Of a DNA stretch of 51,235 bases, positions 1 through 7,607 are shown piece by piece. A model generated the notes under the pieces. The model made no database searches. It was not told the origin of the DNA and saw nothing but the letters and a program-made list of their open reading frames with translations. The stretch comes from DATMNR01 sp963702765 (lineage in GTDB: Bacteria; Chloroflexota; Ktedonobacteria; Ktedonobacterales; Ktedonobacteraceae), in NCBI GenBank assembly GCA_963702765.1, contig CAVPEB010000069.1, positions 1 through 51,235 of the forward strand, written 5' to 3'. The stretch's first letter is position 1. Each line of letters begins with the position of its first letter. Both the position numbers and the translations under genes were made by a program.

Positions 1-605
1 TCGCGAGTCTTTTCAAGCGTAACACCTGCACTGGACAAGACCTGGTTGGCAAGCGATTCCTCTTCACGCAACAGACCCAGCAACAAATGCTCCGTTCCAA
101 GATAGTGATGGCCGAGTGCTTGCGCTTCCTGTACGGCCAGTTCAATACTTTGTTTGCCTTGCAGTGTCATGCCCGATTGGCCTTTATTTATTGGCTGCTC
201 TCCCGATGGGTGCAACTTTTCGATCTGTGCCCGTATGTCATCTGGCTGCACCTGCAGGCGATTTAACGTTATGGCTCCGATCCCCTCGCCTTCGTCTATG
301 ATTGCAAGTAAGATATGTTCTGTTCCAACTCCGTCATGATGATAGTGGGATGCTTCCTCGTTTGCCAGTGACATTACTTTTTTAGCTCGCTTTGTGAATT
401 TAGCTAATGGGTGATCTGGCCCTGGCGCCATGCCGACTTTAATACGTTGGCTCTCAACGAAGCTTTCCACGCCTGCTGGAGTGAAGCGGTATTCGCCTGC
501 TATACGATACGCGGTCAATTCTCCACGCGTTGCCAGTCGTCTTACGGTTACTGCATCGATCCGCAACAGTTCTGCAACTTCTTCTGTCGTCAACATACGT
601 TCCAT
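1..605 (-). CDS. Excisionase-type HTH fused to Clp-N repeats (3' end outside window)
   Basis: The reading frame starts at ATG 605 behind a strong AAGGAGGT site and runs off the left edge, so only about 201 residues are visible. Residues 1-50 form an excisionase/MerR-like helix-turn-helix (LTTEEVAELLRIDAVTVRRL, then RIAGEYRF). From about residue 63 there is a Clp N-terminal domain with its two repeats, marked by GVGTEHILLAII and LGTEHLLLGLLREEES. In ClpA/ClpC these repeats bind substrates or adaptors; here they follow a DNA-binding domain instead of starting the protein. The AAA+ part, if any, lies outside the window, so this may be a stand-alone regulator or adaptor rather than an unfoldase. 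A good promoter lies just upstream. The domain reading is firm; the function is inferred. Confidence 0.85.
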   Translation of the reverse strand, partial: MERMLTTEEVAELLRIDAVTVRRLATRGELTAYRIAGEYRFTPAGVESFVESQRIKVGMAPGPDHPLAKFTKRAKKVMSLANEEASHYHHDGVGTEHILLAIIDEGEGIGAITLNRLQVQPDDIRAQIEKLHPSGEQPINKGQSGMTLQGKQSIELAVQEAQALGHHYLGTEHLLLGLLREEESLANQVLSSAGVTLEKTR

Positions 606-650
606 GGATACCTCCTTCGTATTTTACATATTTTAAATATATTTAAGAGT

Positions 651-679
651 ATTATAGAATAATTTAGCATAATTTACAA
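651..679 (-). promoter_or_regulatory. Sigma-70-like promoter of the HTH/Clp-N gene
   Basis: On the minus strand there is a -35 TTGTAA (674-679) and a perfect -10 TATAAT (651-656) with a 17-base spacer. This is about 45 bases upstream of ATG 605. Confidence 0.6.
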
Positions 680-739
680 TACTTACAGGTAATTATGAGG
701 TGTAGGAAGGAGAGCAGGACAGCGCTGGCACTTACCCGC

Positions 740-784
740 CTTGCCAACGACGCTAGCGCGTCTAGCGCTATGCGCTCAGGCAAG
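740..784. repeat. Hairpin repeat, copy E
   Basis: Arms CTTGCC and GGCAAG enclose a 33-base core that begins AACGACGCTA and ends GCGCTCA. The core matches the one at 13230-13258 apart from a few changes and short gaps, while the arms are different but still complementary. See the related copies at 12334-12409, 13211-13321 and 19477-19525. Confidence 0.7.
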
Positions 785-838
785 TCGCAAGGAGAAGCGC
801 CCCCACACCTCATCCACTTCTTTGTGACTTTTGATGTT

Positions 839-875
839 GGAACCCATTTCTTCGAAGAAATGGGTTCCATTTTTT
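839..875 (+). terminator. Intrinsic terminator
   Basis: A 13-bp stem (GGAACCCATTTCT paired with AGAAATGGGTTCC around TCGA) is followed by a run of six T. It is oriented for plus-strand transcription and isolates the 958 gene from upstream. Confidence 0.75.
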
Positions 876-957
876 GATATTCAGGTTGAGTCACGTTTGT
901 GAAACCATAACTGGTTACGTCTATATATGTAGAGGGAGAAGTGAAAGGAGGCATACG

Positions 958-1056
958 ATGCTTTTTCTCGTATGGATGGTTCTTCTGCTACTCATAGGTC
1001 TGGGAACCTTTATTAGCACACGACTAAACACTCGCTTTACAGAAGAAGGCTTTTAG
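958..1056 (+). CDS. Small single-pass membrane protein, 32 aa
   Basis: ATG 958 follows an AAAGGAGGC ribosome site at good spacing. The product has one hydrophobic helix (about residues 2-20, LFLVWMVLLLLIGLGTFIS) and a short positively charged tail ending in EEGF. The N-terminus is probably outside or in the membrane and the arginine-bearing tail cytoplasmic. The call rests on the ribosome site and the clean membrane segment; no family was recognised. Confidence 0.5.
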   Translation: MLFLVWMVLLLLIGLGTFISTRLNTRFTEEGF

Positions 1057-1230
1057 GTCGCAAAATCTTAGAGAGTTGGTCGTCCTATACGTGCAGTTCG
1101 ATAGAGCGTCCGTGGCTGATTGATAAGCTTGTGATACTGATCAGGCGTTTTGGTAGAACCAATACTTCTCCCCAGTATTTGGAACGGAGCATCTCATCCG
1201 CAGTTATCTCCAGATACTGTTTGCCTATCC

Positions 1231-1443
1231 TTAGATAGCGGCCTGTGCCCAGCGTCCGTACTGCTCATCGAGTTTTCTTTGCTTTTCGTTCATGCTGCTT
1301 GCATATATGTATGCATCATGGCGGATAGTGAATGATCTGACTATGCTATCATCTGGTCCTGGTTCCTCTTCCACAGATTTACGCTGCCGAACCAAAAAAA
1401 TCTGCTGTGTGAGTTGCTGAACATAGTAGCGGTCTTCTAGCAT
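1231..1443 (-). CDS. Hypothetical protein, 70 aa
   Basis: The frame starts MLEDRYYVQQLTQQIFLVRQ and is mostly charged and helical, with no membrane segment. Its ATG lies nine bases after the stop of the small membrane-protein gene upstream (1453-1584), with AAGGTG just before it, so the two look like a coupled pair. No family was recognised. The call is moderate because the frame is short and surrounded by repeats. Confidence 0.45.
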   Translation of the reverse strand: MLEDRYYVQQLTQQIFLVRQRKSVEEEPGPDDSIVRSFTIRHDAYIYASSMNEKQRKLDEQYGRWAQAAI

Positions 1444-1452
1444 AATAGCACC

Positions 1453-1584
1453 TTAAGCTCTATCATTGTACTGGTTGCGCTTTTTGTCTACTGTTCGCTT
1501 ATCGGCCTGGCGACGATATATGGTGTAACCAAAAGCGCTAGCAAAGATTACCAGGCTGAGTATCAGGAGTACGATTGGTGGCAA
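1453..1584 (-). CDS. Small membrane protein with TTG start, 43 aa
   Basis: The open frame extends further upstream but there it is made of intergenic repeat sequence. A TTG at 1584 preceded by AAAGGA at seven bases gives a compact protein: one transmembrane helix (PPIVLLILSLVIFASAFGY) and a very basic tail (RRQADKRTVDKKRNQ). The stop is followed at once by the 70-aa gene at 1231-1443. Start choice and reality are inferred from the ribosome site and hydrophobic profile. A start further upstream would make the N-terminus repeat-encoded. Confidence 0.4.
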   Translation of the reverse strand: MPPIVLLILSLVIFASAFGYTIYRRQADKRTVDKKRNQYNDRA

Positions 1585-1640
1585 TTTGATATCCTTTGTT
1601 GTTCTGTTTCTAACAGATGTTGTAACTAATCTTCTACTTG

Positions 1641-1812
1641 CCGCCTGCGGCGGCGAGGAGGGGTTATGAGCGGGCACCCGCTCTTGCATCTCCCAGATGC
1701 GCGGCCCCGCACCCCGGCAAGGGACTTCGTCCCCTGCACTCCTTAAGGTTATGCTTATGAGAGACATTATGCACCCTGGCAAGGTGCTTCGTTCCCTACA
1801 CTCCTTAAGGTT
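1641..1812. repeat. Composite palindromic repeat, array 1 (two units)
   Basis: A GC palindrome (CCGCCTGCGGCGG, 1641-1653) precedes two units beginning ACCCCGGCA at 1711 and ACCCTGGCA at 1773, exactly 62 bases apart. Each unit holds a small hairpin (GGGACttcGTCCC type) followed by CACTCCTTAAGG. The same layout recurs at 7209-7439. Confidence 0.75.
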
Positions 1813-2224
1813 ATGCCCTTTGGCACATCCCACTCTCTGTCGTAGGACGTAGTTCTCTTAACTCCTGGTAATTGTGACTTCTAGATCTATGTGGCACATC
1901 TCTGGTGCATTGTGAGTGCGAAGACGTTTGGGCCTTTGTACTCCCATAATAGGGATGCGCTTTACGCACTGTTTCAGGTGAGGGACATGATTCACGAGAA
2001 GAAGTAGAAGACTGTTTAAGTATACAGTATAATATACAATATTGCAATTTTTATCAAATCGGCAAATCGGAGAGGTACAATCTCCCTATTTATAAGAATT
2101 TTAATGTACAAAGTGCTTTTTTTACTGTAAAATAGCACTGGAGGAAGTTTATACCTATAAGGTGTTCTTTTTTGTGTGCTCATTATTTGAAGCAAACTTG
2201 CTGGATTTGAAAATAGGAGAGATC
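1813..2224. other. Intergenic region without a convincing gene
   Basis: Both strands were read. The left part looks like decayed repeat sequence and the right part (from about 2020) is AT-rich and probably holds the promoter of the gene at 2225. No RNA gene or protein gene could be supported. Confidence 0.5.
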
Positions 2225-2434
2225 ATGGACGCTATTATTGGACGGTACAAAGTACGTGTTGAGGATTTGGGGATTGTCCTCACGCACCCATCGGGCATCA
2301 GCTTTGAGATTACAGCAGATGAGGCTCTGGATCTCCAAGATTTTCTCAAAGTCTATCGTCAAACATTGCTTACTACTGAGCGAGAAACAAATCCAGAAAT
2401 AGAACGGATTATTATCCGAGAGCACGAAATCTAA
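2225..2434 (+). CDS. Hypothetical protein, 69 aa
   Basis: Start ATG 2225 was chosen over the open frame further upstream because ATAGGAGAG lies directly before it. The product (MDAIIGRYKVRVEDLGIVLT...) is small, acidic and soluble, with a predicted strand-helix pattern: a beta-rich N-terminal half (about residues 5-33) followed by a helix (ADEALDLQDFLKVYRQTLL) and a charged tail ending in REHEI. A strong bidirectional terminator follows six bases after the stop. The function is unknown. Confidence 0.65.
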   Translation: MDAIIGRYKVRVEDLGIVLTHPSGISFEITADEALDLQDFLKVYRQTLLTTERETNPEIERIIIREHEI

Positions 2435-2439
2435 TACAG

Positions 2440-2499
2440 AAAAAAGATGGACGTACAAGCGATACTTATATACGCCACTTGTATGTCCATCTTTTTTTG
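2440..2499. terminator. Bidirectional intrinsic terminator
   Basis: A long stem (AAAGATGGACGTACAAG against CTTGTATGTCCATCTTT, one mismatch) is flanked by A-run and T-run, so it can stop transcription from both sides. It sits between the converging genes at 2225 and 2765. Confidence 0.85.
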
Positions 2500-2509
2500 T
2501 TATTGGGGA

Positions 2510-2765
2510 TTATGCGTCTCCAGTTTTGGGAGCGCCTGCCCAAAAGAGCATGCCAATGATTACGAAAAATAGGATCATGAAGAGTCCTATGAAGTGAATC
2601 AATGAGCTCAGAGAGATCCCACTGAAAAACTGCCGCACCGATAAGCACCAGGACTAATAAGAAACCCAAAATTGGGATAATTAGCATCACATTATAGCGC
2701 GAACCAGGTTTAGCAGGGCGCTGTCCGCTTCTTACATACTCCAGATCAGTATCAAGTGGCTCCAT
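2510..2765 (-). pseudogene. Two-helix small membrane protein interrupted by a +1 frame break
   Basis: From ATG 2765 the frame gives MEPLDTDLEYVRSGQRPAKPG, then a transmembrane helix (LIIPILGFLLVLVLIGAAVF). After that the open frame continues as unlikely polar sequence through the terminator at 2440-2499. In the neighbouring frame, starting right after a run of five T (about 2625), the sequence reads SGISLSSLIHFIGLFMILFF and ends WAGAPKTGDA with a stop at 2510, just before the terminator. Removing one T joins both into an 84-aa protein with two helices. An alternative is a separate 42-aa gene with GTG start at 2638. Confidence 0.6.
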
Positions 2766-2800
2766 AAAATACCTTTCTACATGAAGAACGGCCTTCGGGC

Positions 2801-3028
2801 CTAAAATATAGTGGTCTGAGCAGTAGCAGACCAGTTACTCGATTCTGCAATTGAAGAAAGAGCCGTCTGATGTGTAGAAGAAATAGTGGGGAGCGAGCGA
2901 AACGTATTCAGATAGCGCCTCAATTCGAGTGCATTCACTGTATACATCGAACCTTCGAGGGTTGCAACAATACTTCCTTCAGCGATTGCACTACAAAGAT
3001 CGGCCAGCGTTGGGATACGGTCGGACAT
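2801..3028 (-). CDS. Hypothetical protein, 75 aa
   Basis: ATG 3028 follows a GGGAGGTG ribosome site. The product starts MSDRIPTLADLCSAIAEGSI and has a short segment (IPTLADLCSAIAEGSIVATLEGSMYTV split over residues 5-31) that resembles a compact helix-turn-helix followed by an ALELRRYLNTFRSLP helix. This suggests a DNA- or protein-binding role, but no family could be named. It lies 86 bases downstream of rimM on the same strand and 36 bases upstream of the broken membrane protein gene, so it may belong to the same transcript. Confidence 0.6.
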   Translation of the reverse strand: MSDRIPTLADLCSAIAEGSIVATLEGSMYTVNALELRRYLNTFRSLPTISSTHQTALSSIAESSNWSATAQTTIF

Positions 3029-3114
3029 AGGACACCTCCCTACAAAATACTGTAACTAAACTATCTTGTTGATACAAACAATGATGGTGTCGTTTTTATT
3101 TCATTCTTCGTGTT

Positions 3115-3675
3115 CTAACGACTCTGACTCCTCCTCTCTTTACTCTGAGCTATATTATCTAACAAACCAGGCAAAGGGTCAATATGCATGGTGCGTCGAA
3201 TCAAATCAATTTGTTTAACGACATCCTTGATAGCGGGAATGAGCACTTGAGAACCTGCTGGATTTTTGATGATGTAGACATCATTGCTACCTGTGACGAT
3301 GATTTCTACGATCTGCCCTAAATCCTGCCCATCAAGCGTCAAGACTTGTAGGCCAAGAATATCATGCTGATAGTACGAATCTGGCGGGAGTTTAGCCAGT
3401 TCGCTCAATGGGATGAACAGTTCTTGTTTGAGCAACGGTTCAGCAACGTTGGCATCGTCTATGCCTTTTAATTTGAGTACGATCATCTCGCCTTTATAGG
3501 GTCGCACGCTCTGGATGGGAAAGGACACATGACTTGCTCCCAGGTAAATCGTTTCAAGCTCTGAGAATCGGTTGGGGATGTCGGTAAGTAGGCGCACTTT
3601 GAGCTCGCCGTGAACGCCAAAAAGGGCTACCACCTGTCCAATAGTAGCCCAACTTGTTTCGTTTTGCTTTGGCAC
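3115..3675 (-). CDS. rimM: Ribosome maturation factor RimM
   Basis: RimM binds the head of the 30S subunit through S19 and helps 16S rRNA maturation. The product shows the N-terminal RimM domain (TIGQVVALFGVHGELKVRLL, then RFSELETIYLG) and the C-terminal PRC-barrel (DILGLQVLTLDGQDLGQI, then GSQVLIPAIKDVVKQID). Start GTG 3675 was chosen because GAGGG lies eight bases before it and the family start falls just after it; this gives 186 residues, close to the usual 170. A longer frame to 3738 would add an unlikely 21-residue leader. It follows khpA and rpsP in the usual order. Confidence 0.93.
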   Translation of the reverse strand: MPKQNETSWATIGQVVALFGVHGELKVRLLTDIPNRFSELETIYLGASHVSFPIQSVRPYKGEMIVLKLKGIDDANVAEPLLKQELFIPLSELAKLPPDSYYQHDILGLQVLTLDGQDLGQIVEIIVTGSNDVYIIKNPAGSQVLIPAIKDVVKQIDLIRRTMHIDPLPGLLDNIAQSKERRSQSR

Positions 3676-3748
3676 TGAGCCAGCCCTCTTCTTTGCTATT
3701 CCAGCAGCGGGCGACCATAAAGGCCTACCCCTACACAAAAAACTCTTT

Positions 3749-3979
3749 TTAGAGAATTTCTAGTGACGTATGACGACCTTCACGCGTGCCGCCTGCTCGC
3801 AAGAGCGTTCGCATAGCTTTAGCGACACGGCCCTGACGTCCGATTACCTTACCAAAGTCATCAGGGGCAACGTTGAGTTCGAGTGCAAGGACATTGCGAT
3901 CATTACGAACTTCACGAACTTGAACGGCTTCAGGATCGTCAACCAAGGATTTTGCGATGTACTCAACAAGTCTACGCAT
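3749..3979 (-). CDS. khpA: KH-domain RNA-binding protein KhpA (YlqC)
   Basis: At 76 residues this is the usual length for KhpA, a small RNA-binding protein that works with KhpB in cell-division and RNA metabolism of Gram-positive-type bacteria. It opens with the family start (MRRLVEYIAKSLVDDPEAV) and has the KH GxxG loop in VIGRQGRVAKAMRTLL. It sits 21 bases after rpsP and just before rimM, the standard order in many bacteria. Confidence 0.93.
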   Translation of the reverse strand: MRRLVEYIAKSLVDDPEAVQVREVRNDRNVLALELNVAPDDFGKVIGRQGRVAKAMRTLLRAGGTREGRHTSLEIL

Positions 3980-4000
3980 TTTTTCCCTTAACCTATGATA

Positions 4001-4294
4001 TTACTCAGCCTGTGTAGCTGCAGCAGCGGTAGATTTCGACTGCTCATAACGCTCCATAGCGCCTGTACGTTTGAGCAACGACGTTACCGAGTCGGTTGGC
4101 TGCGCGCCAACATTGAGCCATTTAAATGCTTTTGCTTCATCGATATGAATAGCAGATGGCTCTACCAGCGGGTTGTACCAGCCGATGTTATCAATAATAC
4201 GGCCATCGCGTGGAGAGCGCGAATCAGCAACCACGACGCGATAGCTTGGGGCTTTCTTTTTCCCTACACGTTTTAAGCGAATTTTGACACTCAT
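4001..4294 (-). CDS. rpsP: 30S ribosomal protein S16
   Basis: The 97-residue product has the S16 signature from the start: MSVKIRLKRVGKKKAPSYRV, then RSPRDGRIIDNIGWYNP. The last 15 residues form an alanine/glutamate-rich tail typical of longer S16 proteins. It heads the rpsP-khpA-rimM cluster on the minus strand. The 155 bases between this start and guaA contain a 9-bp inverted repeat (GCATGTTAT at 4331-4339 and ATAACATGC about 85 bases further on) that could fold in its leader. No trmD or rplS follows. Confidence 0.96.
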   Translation of the reverse strand: MSVKIRLKRVGKKKAPSYRVVVADSRSPRDGRIIDNIGWYNPLVEPSAIHIDEAKAFKWLNVGAQPTDSVTSLLKRTGAMERYEQSKSTAAAATQAE

Positions 4295-4449
4295 GCGTTT
4301 TTTTCTCTTACCTTTTCCCCCCTGGTTAGCATGTTATAGTTCACTAGAATGGGGGGATCTATCTGTATTGTTATGCCGCGTCCCGGCGCAATGCGCATTC
4401 TCGAACTACGGCTTCACTAGGATAACATGCAGTGATGGAATTGTCAATC

Positions 4450-5976
4450 TTATTCCCACTCCATTGTTGCAGGAGGCTTGGTTGTAATATCGTACACGAC
4501 GCGCGAAATATTCGGGACTTCGTTGACAATACGGGACGATATTTTTTGTAGGAGATCGTAGGGAAGTTGCGCCCAAGTGGCAGTCATGATATCGGTTGAC
4601 TGAACGACCCGGAGAGCAATCACTTCGCCAAAAAACTTTCCATCTCCTTTCGTAGCCGTCGAATATGAGCCAGTCATAACAGGAAACGAAATAAAGACGT
4701 CTTCAAGCCAACCTGAGCGTTCTAATTCCTCAAGTACAATCTTATCTGCCTGCTTTTCTTGCTCAAGACGTTCCGCGGTTACTTCTCCTCGAATACGAAC
4801 GGCAAATCCTGGGCCGGGAAAGGGTTGCTTCATAATAAATTCAGCAGGCAGCCCAATCGTTCTCCCTAACGAGCGAACTTCATCTTTATACAGTTCGCGC
4901 AATGGTTCGAGCAAGGCAAGCTTCATATGCTCTGGCAAGCCACCAACGTTATGGTGACTTTTAATTTTGGAGGCATATTTCGTACCCTGGCTTTCGATCA
5001 CATCCGAGTAAATCGTGCCCTGTAGTAAATAGGCAACATCTTGCTCTTTTTGAAGCAGCTTTTGCATTTCCGCCTCAAAAACATCGATGTAAAATGCACC
5101 AATGACTTTGCGCTTCTCTTCACTATCCGTAACGCCCTGAAGTCTACTCAACATTTCCTGTCGCACATCGACAATAATGGGAGTAATATCGAATTGCGCA
5201 AAAACTTTCTTGACTGTAAGCGCTGCATCATCGCGCATTAATCCATTATCAACAAAGACAGGTATGAGTTGCTTGCCGATGGCTCTGGCAACCAGGGTTC
5301 CGGCAACGGTGGAATCAACTCCTCCCGAAATGGCACCAATCACATGATGTTCTCCAACCGTTTCACGAATTTGTCGGATGTACTCCTCTGGATCGATGCT
5401 ATGCTGGTTTTTAGTAATGCCACAGATCTCGATAAAGTTTTGTAGTATGTGTGATCCATATTCGGTATGCTCGACTTCTGGATGGAATTGCAGCATATAC
5501 ATTTTTTTGCATTCATCTTCTGCTGCCGTATTCGGCACGTGCGGAGTTGAGCCTATTAAAGAAAAGCCCTGTGGAATCTCAATAATCTCATCTCCATGGC
5601 TCATCCAAACGGTTATGTTTCTGGCGACGCCTTTGAGTAGCTTCGAATTGTTATCCTGTACACTAAATGATGCAGGGCCATACTCTTTGCGACCCGCTAC
5701 GACTTTTCCGCCGAGAAGATGTGCAGCTAACTGAAAGCCATAACAAATACCAAGGATCGGGATGCCCATGGTGAAGATTTTCGGGTCGACGGTAGGAGCG
5801 CCCTGTTCATAGACAGAAATGGGTCCACCAGAGAGCACAATTCCCTGTGGTTTTTCGGCTTGTATTGCTCTTAGAGCATCTTCAGGAATGACCATTTTGG
5901 CAGAGGAACCAAGGACGCGGAGCCTTCGCACTATGAGATGCGCGGTTTGTCCTCCAAAGTCAATAACCAGTATCAT
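4450..5976 (-). CDS. guaA: GMP synthase (glutamine-hydrolysing)
   Basis: This enzyme makes GMP from XMP with ATP and glutamine. The 508-residue product has the class I glutamine amidotransferase domain at the N-terminus (ILVIDFGGQTAHLIVRRLR; nucleophile in GICYGFQL; HPEVEHTEYG), the ATP pyrophosphatase P-loop (AISGGVDSTVAGTL, residues about 217-230) and the C-terminal dimerisation domain ending VYDITTKPPATMEWE, all intact. The start ATG lies one base after the guaB stop (TAAcATG), so the two are translationally coupled. Confidence 0.97.
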   Translation of the reverse strand: MILVIDFGGQTAHLIVRRLRVLGSSAKMVIPEDALRAIQAEKPQGIVLSGGPISVYEQGAPTVDPKIFTMGIPILGICYGFQLAAHLLGGKVVAGRKEYGPASFSVQDNNSKLLKGVARNITVWMSHGDEIIEIPQGFSLIGSTPHVPNTAAEDECKKMYMLQFHPEVEHTEYGSHILQNFIEICGITKNQHSIDPEEYIRQIRETVGEHHVIGAISGGVDSTVAGTLVARAIGKQLIPVFVDNGLMRDDAALTVKKVFAQFDITPIIVDVRQEMLSRLQGVTDSEEKRKVIGAFYIDVFEAEMQKLLQKEQDVAYLLQGTIYSDVIESQGTKYASKIKSHHNVGGLPEHMKLALLEPLRELYKDEVRSLGRTIGLPAEFIMKQPFPGPGFAVRIRGEVTAERLEQEKQADKIVLEELERSGWLEDVFISFPVMTGSYSTATKGDGKFFGEVIALRVVQSTDIMTATWAQLPYDLLQKISSRIVNEVPNISRVVYDITTKPPATMEWE

Positions 5977-5977
5977 G

Positions 5978-7114
5978 TTAGTAATTCTCGCCAGCGTCTG
6001 TTATGAGCACATCATGTGGATGGCTCTCGGTAAGTGATGCCTGTGTAATTTGAATAAACGTTGCCTTCTCCCATAGCTCGTGTATATTTTTCGCGCCGAC
6101 ATAGTAAAATCCTGACCGCATACCTCCAAGCGCCTGATCAACGAGCGCTTCTACAGTCGCTTTCACTGGCACTAATCCTTCAACGCCTTCAGCAACGAGC
6201 ACACCATCCTGGTAGCTTTTGCCATGAAATTCATCTTCTGAGTGAACCTCTCCACCTCGTTTCATGGCGCCGATCGATCCCATACCTCGATACTCTTTGA
6301 ACAGGTATTCATTCTTATCTTTTTGGAAAATACTGCGAAATCTATGCGGCACTTGGTCCCTTTTTAGGATCACTGTCCTGCCCGGGGCCTCTTCTGCTGC
6401 CGCAAAAAAGCTTCCCATCATGACTGCATTTGCACCGACAGCAAGCGCCTTCACCATATCTCCTGAATACTTAATGCCCCCATCTGCTATGATAGGTATG
6501 CCAGCGGGTGTAGCCACCGAAACGACACTCTGTAATGCTGTGATTTGGGGCACTCCCATTCCTGAGATGACACGTGTCGTACAGATAGCGCCTGGCCCCA
6601 TGCCAACGCGTAACCCATCGGCGCCCGCATCGATCATGGCTTTTGCGCCATCGGCGGTTGCGATGCTGCCCGCGATAATGTCTATGTGCGGATAGTTGTG
6701 TTTGATCGAGACGAGCGCGTCAATCACATATTTTGCGAACCCGTGCGCGGTGTCTATAACGAGAAGTTTTATGCCACTGTCTGCCAATGCGGCTACTCGT
6801 TTTTCGTAGCCAGGACTTGTTCCGATGGCGACTCCGACCGGCAGGTTTTGTGCGAGCACTTTTTTTGCTTCTACTACCTGATCTTCAATGGTCAAATTTC
6901 GATGGATGATGCCTATGCCGCCCAGTTTTGCTAATGCTATGGCGAGACGAGATTCGGTGACGGTGTCCATGGGTGCTGAGACAAGCGGTAATTTGATAGA
7001 GATATGTTTTGTTACGTGCGTGGACAGGTCTATATTGCTGCGAAAAAAATCTGTATAGCCGGGTAGAAGTAGTATGTCGTCAAATGTCAGGCCAAGGGGT
7101 AGCGTGTGTTTCAA
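5978..7114 (-). CDS. guaB: IMP dehydrogenase lacking CBS domains
   Basis: IMP dehydrogenase converts IMP to XMP with NAD+, the step before GMP synthase. The (beta/alpha)8 barrel is complete: TFDDILLLPGYT, the phosphate loop and catalytic cysteine in GMGPGAICTTRVISGMGVPQ, and the flap motif YRGMGSIGAM. At 378 residues it is about 110 shorter than the common form because the paired CBS domains are missing: EAKKVLAQNLPVGVAIG runs straight on. The start is TTG 7114 behind GAAAGGAG. It forms an operon with guaA. A GMP reductase is less likely given the guaA coupling and IMPDH-type sequence. Confidence 0.93.
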   Translation of the reverse strand: MKHTLPLGLTFDDILLLPGYTDFFRSNIDLSTHVTKHISIKLPLVSAPMDTVTESRLAIALAKLGGIGIIHRNLTIEDQVVEAKKVLAQNLPVGVAIGTSPGYEKRVAALADSGIKLLVIDTAHGFAKYVIDALVSIKHNYPHIDIIAGSIATADGAKAMIDAGADGLRVGMGPGAICTTRVISGMGVPQITALQSVVSVATPAGIPIIADGGIKYSGDMVKALAVGANAVMMGSFFAAAEEAPGRTVILKRDQVPHRFRSIFQKDKNEYLFKEYRGMGSIGAMKRGGEVHSEDEFHGKSYQDGVLVAEGVEGLVPVKATVEALVDQALGGMRSGFYYVGAKNIHELWEKATFIQITQASLTESHPHDVLITDAGENY

Positions 7115-7136
7115 CTTTTTCTGCTCCTTTCAATTA

Positions 7137-7166
7137 TTGTTACAATAGATTTGGGGTGCCTGTCAA
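7137..7166 (-). promoter_or_regulatory. Promoter of guaB-guaA
   Basis: On the minus strand a perfect -35 TTGACA (7161-7166) is followed after 18 bases by TAACAA (7137-7142). The guaB ribosome site and TTG start lie just downstream, which gives a short untranslated leader with no room for a purine riboswitch. Confidence 0.55.
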
Positions 7167-7208
7167 GCTTACAGCCTGACAAGCAGGGTTGTTAAAATGG
7201 TTTTCTCG

Positions 7209-7439
7209 CCGCCTGCGGCGGCGAGGAGGCTGTTTTTCGGGGACACCCCGAACCCCGGCAGAGGACGGCTGTCCTCTGCACTCCTGCAAGGTTGTATTTG
7301 GCGAGACATGCTCACCCCAGCAAAGGATTGACGTCCTCTACACTCCTGCAAGGTGGCTTTGGGGAACAGTTCATGCATCCTCAATATGCACGACTCTGAA
7401 CCCCGGCAGAGGACGTCAGTCCTCTGCACTCCTGTAAGC
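7209..7439. repeat. Composite palindromic repeat, array 2 (three units)
   Basis: A GC palindrome (GCCGCCTGCGGCGGCG, about 7208-7223) precedes three units starting ACCCCGGCA at 7252, ACCCCAGCA at 7314 and ACCCCGGCA at 7400. Each holds a hairpin such as GCAGAGGACgtcaGTCCTCTGC and then CACTCCTG. The first spacing is 62 bases, exactly as in the array at 1641-1812; the second is 86. Apart from this array, 7167-7607 holds only the leader of the aminotransferase gene, with a small hairpin at 7572-7590 (ATCGGC/GGCCGAT). Confidence 0.75.
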
Positions 7440-7607
7440 ATAACAGATACGGTATTCTCTATAATGTTCTCCTATGCTATACTCTGAGAGAGAGTTATCG
7501 GGCAACGCGGCGGATACTATGTTGTAGACCGCCGTATATTATTGCAAAGAGGCATGATTTTATATGTTATAGATCGGCTTTTGAGGCCGATATAGATGGA
7601 GAAAAGT

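Larger units (their letters stand above)
694..875 (+). ncRNA. Possible structured small transcript
   Basis: ATGAGGTGT (695-703) is complementary to ACACCTCAT (805-813). It encloses a smaller hairpin repeat (740-784), and the whole is followed by a strong intrinsic terminator at 839-875. No convincing reading frame precedes that terminator on the plus strand, so an untranslated RNA is a possible explanation. No promoter was clearly seen. The rest of 606-957 appears empty. Confidence 0.25.

Noticed and set aside
1585..1833. Upstream extension of the 43-residue membrane protein
   Set aside because: The extra codons are palindromic repeat sequence shared with the array at 7209, not protein-coding sequence.
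6264..6695. Open frame of 143 codons on the plus strand
   Set aside because: It is fully antisense to guaB, whose identity is certain.
7252..7439. CRISPR-like repetition
   Set aside because: Only three units, unequal spacing (62 and 86 bases), units that are themselves palindromes, and no cas genes nearby.
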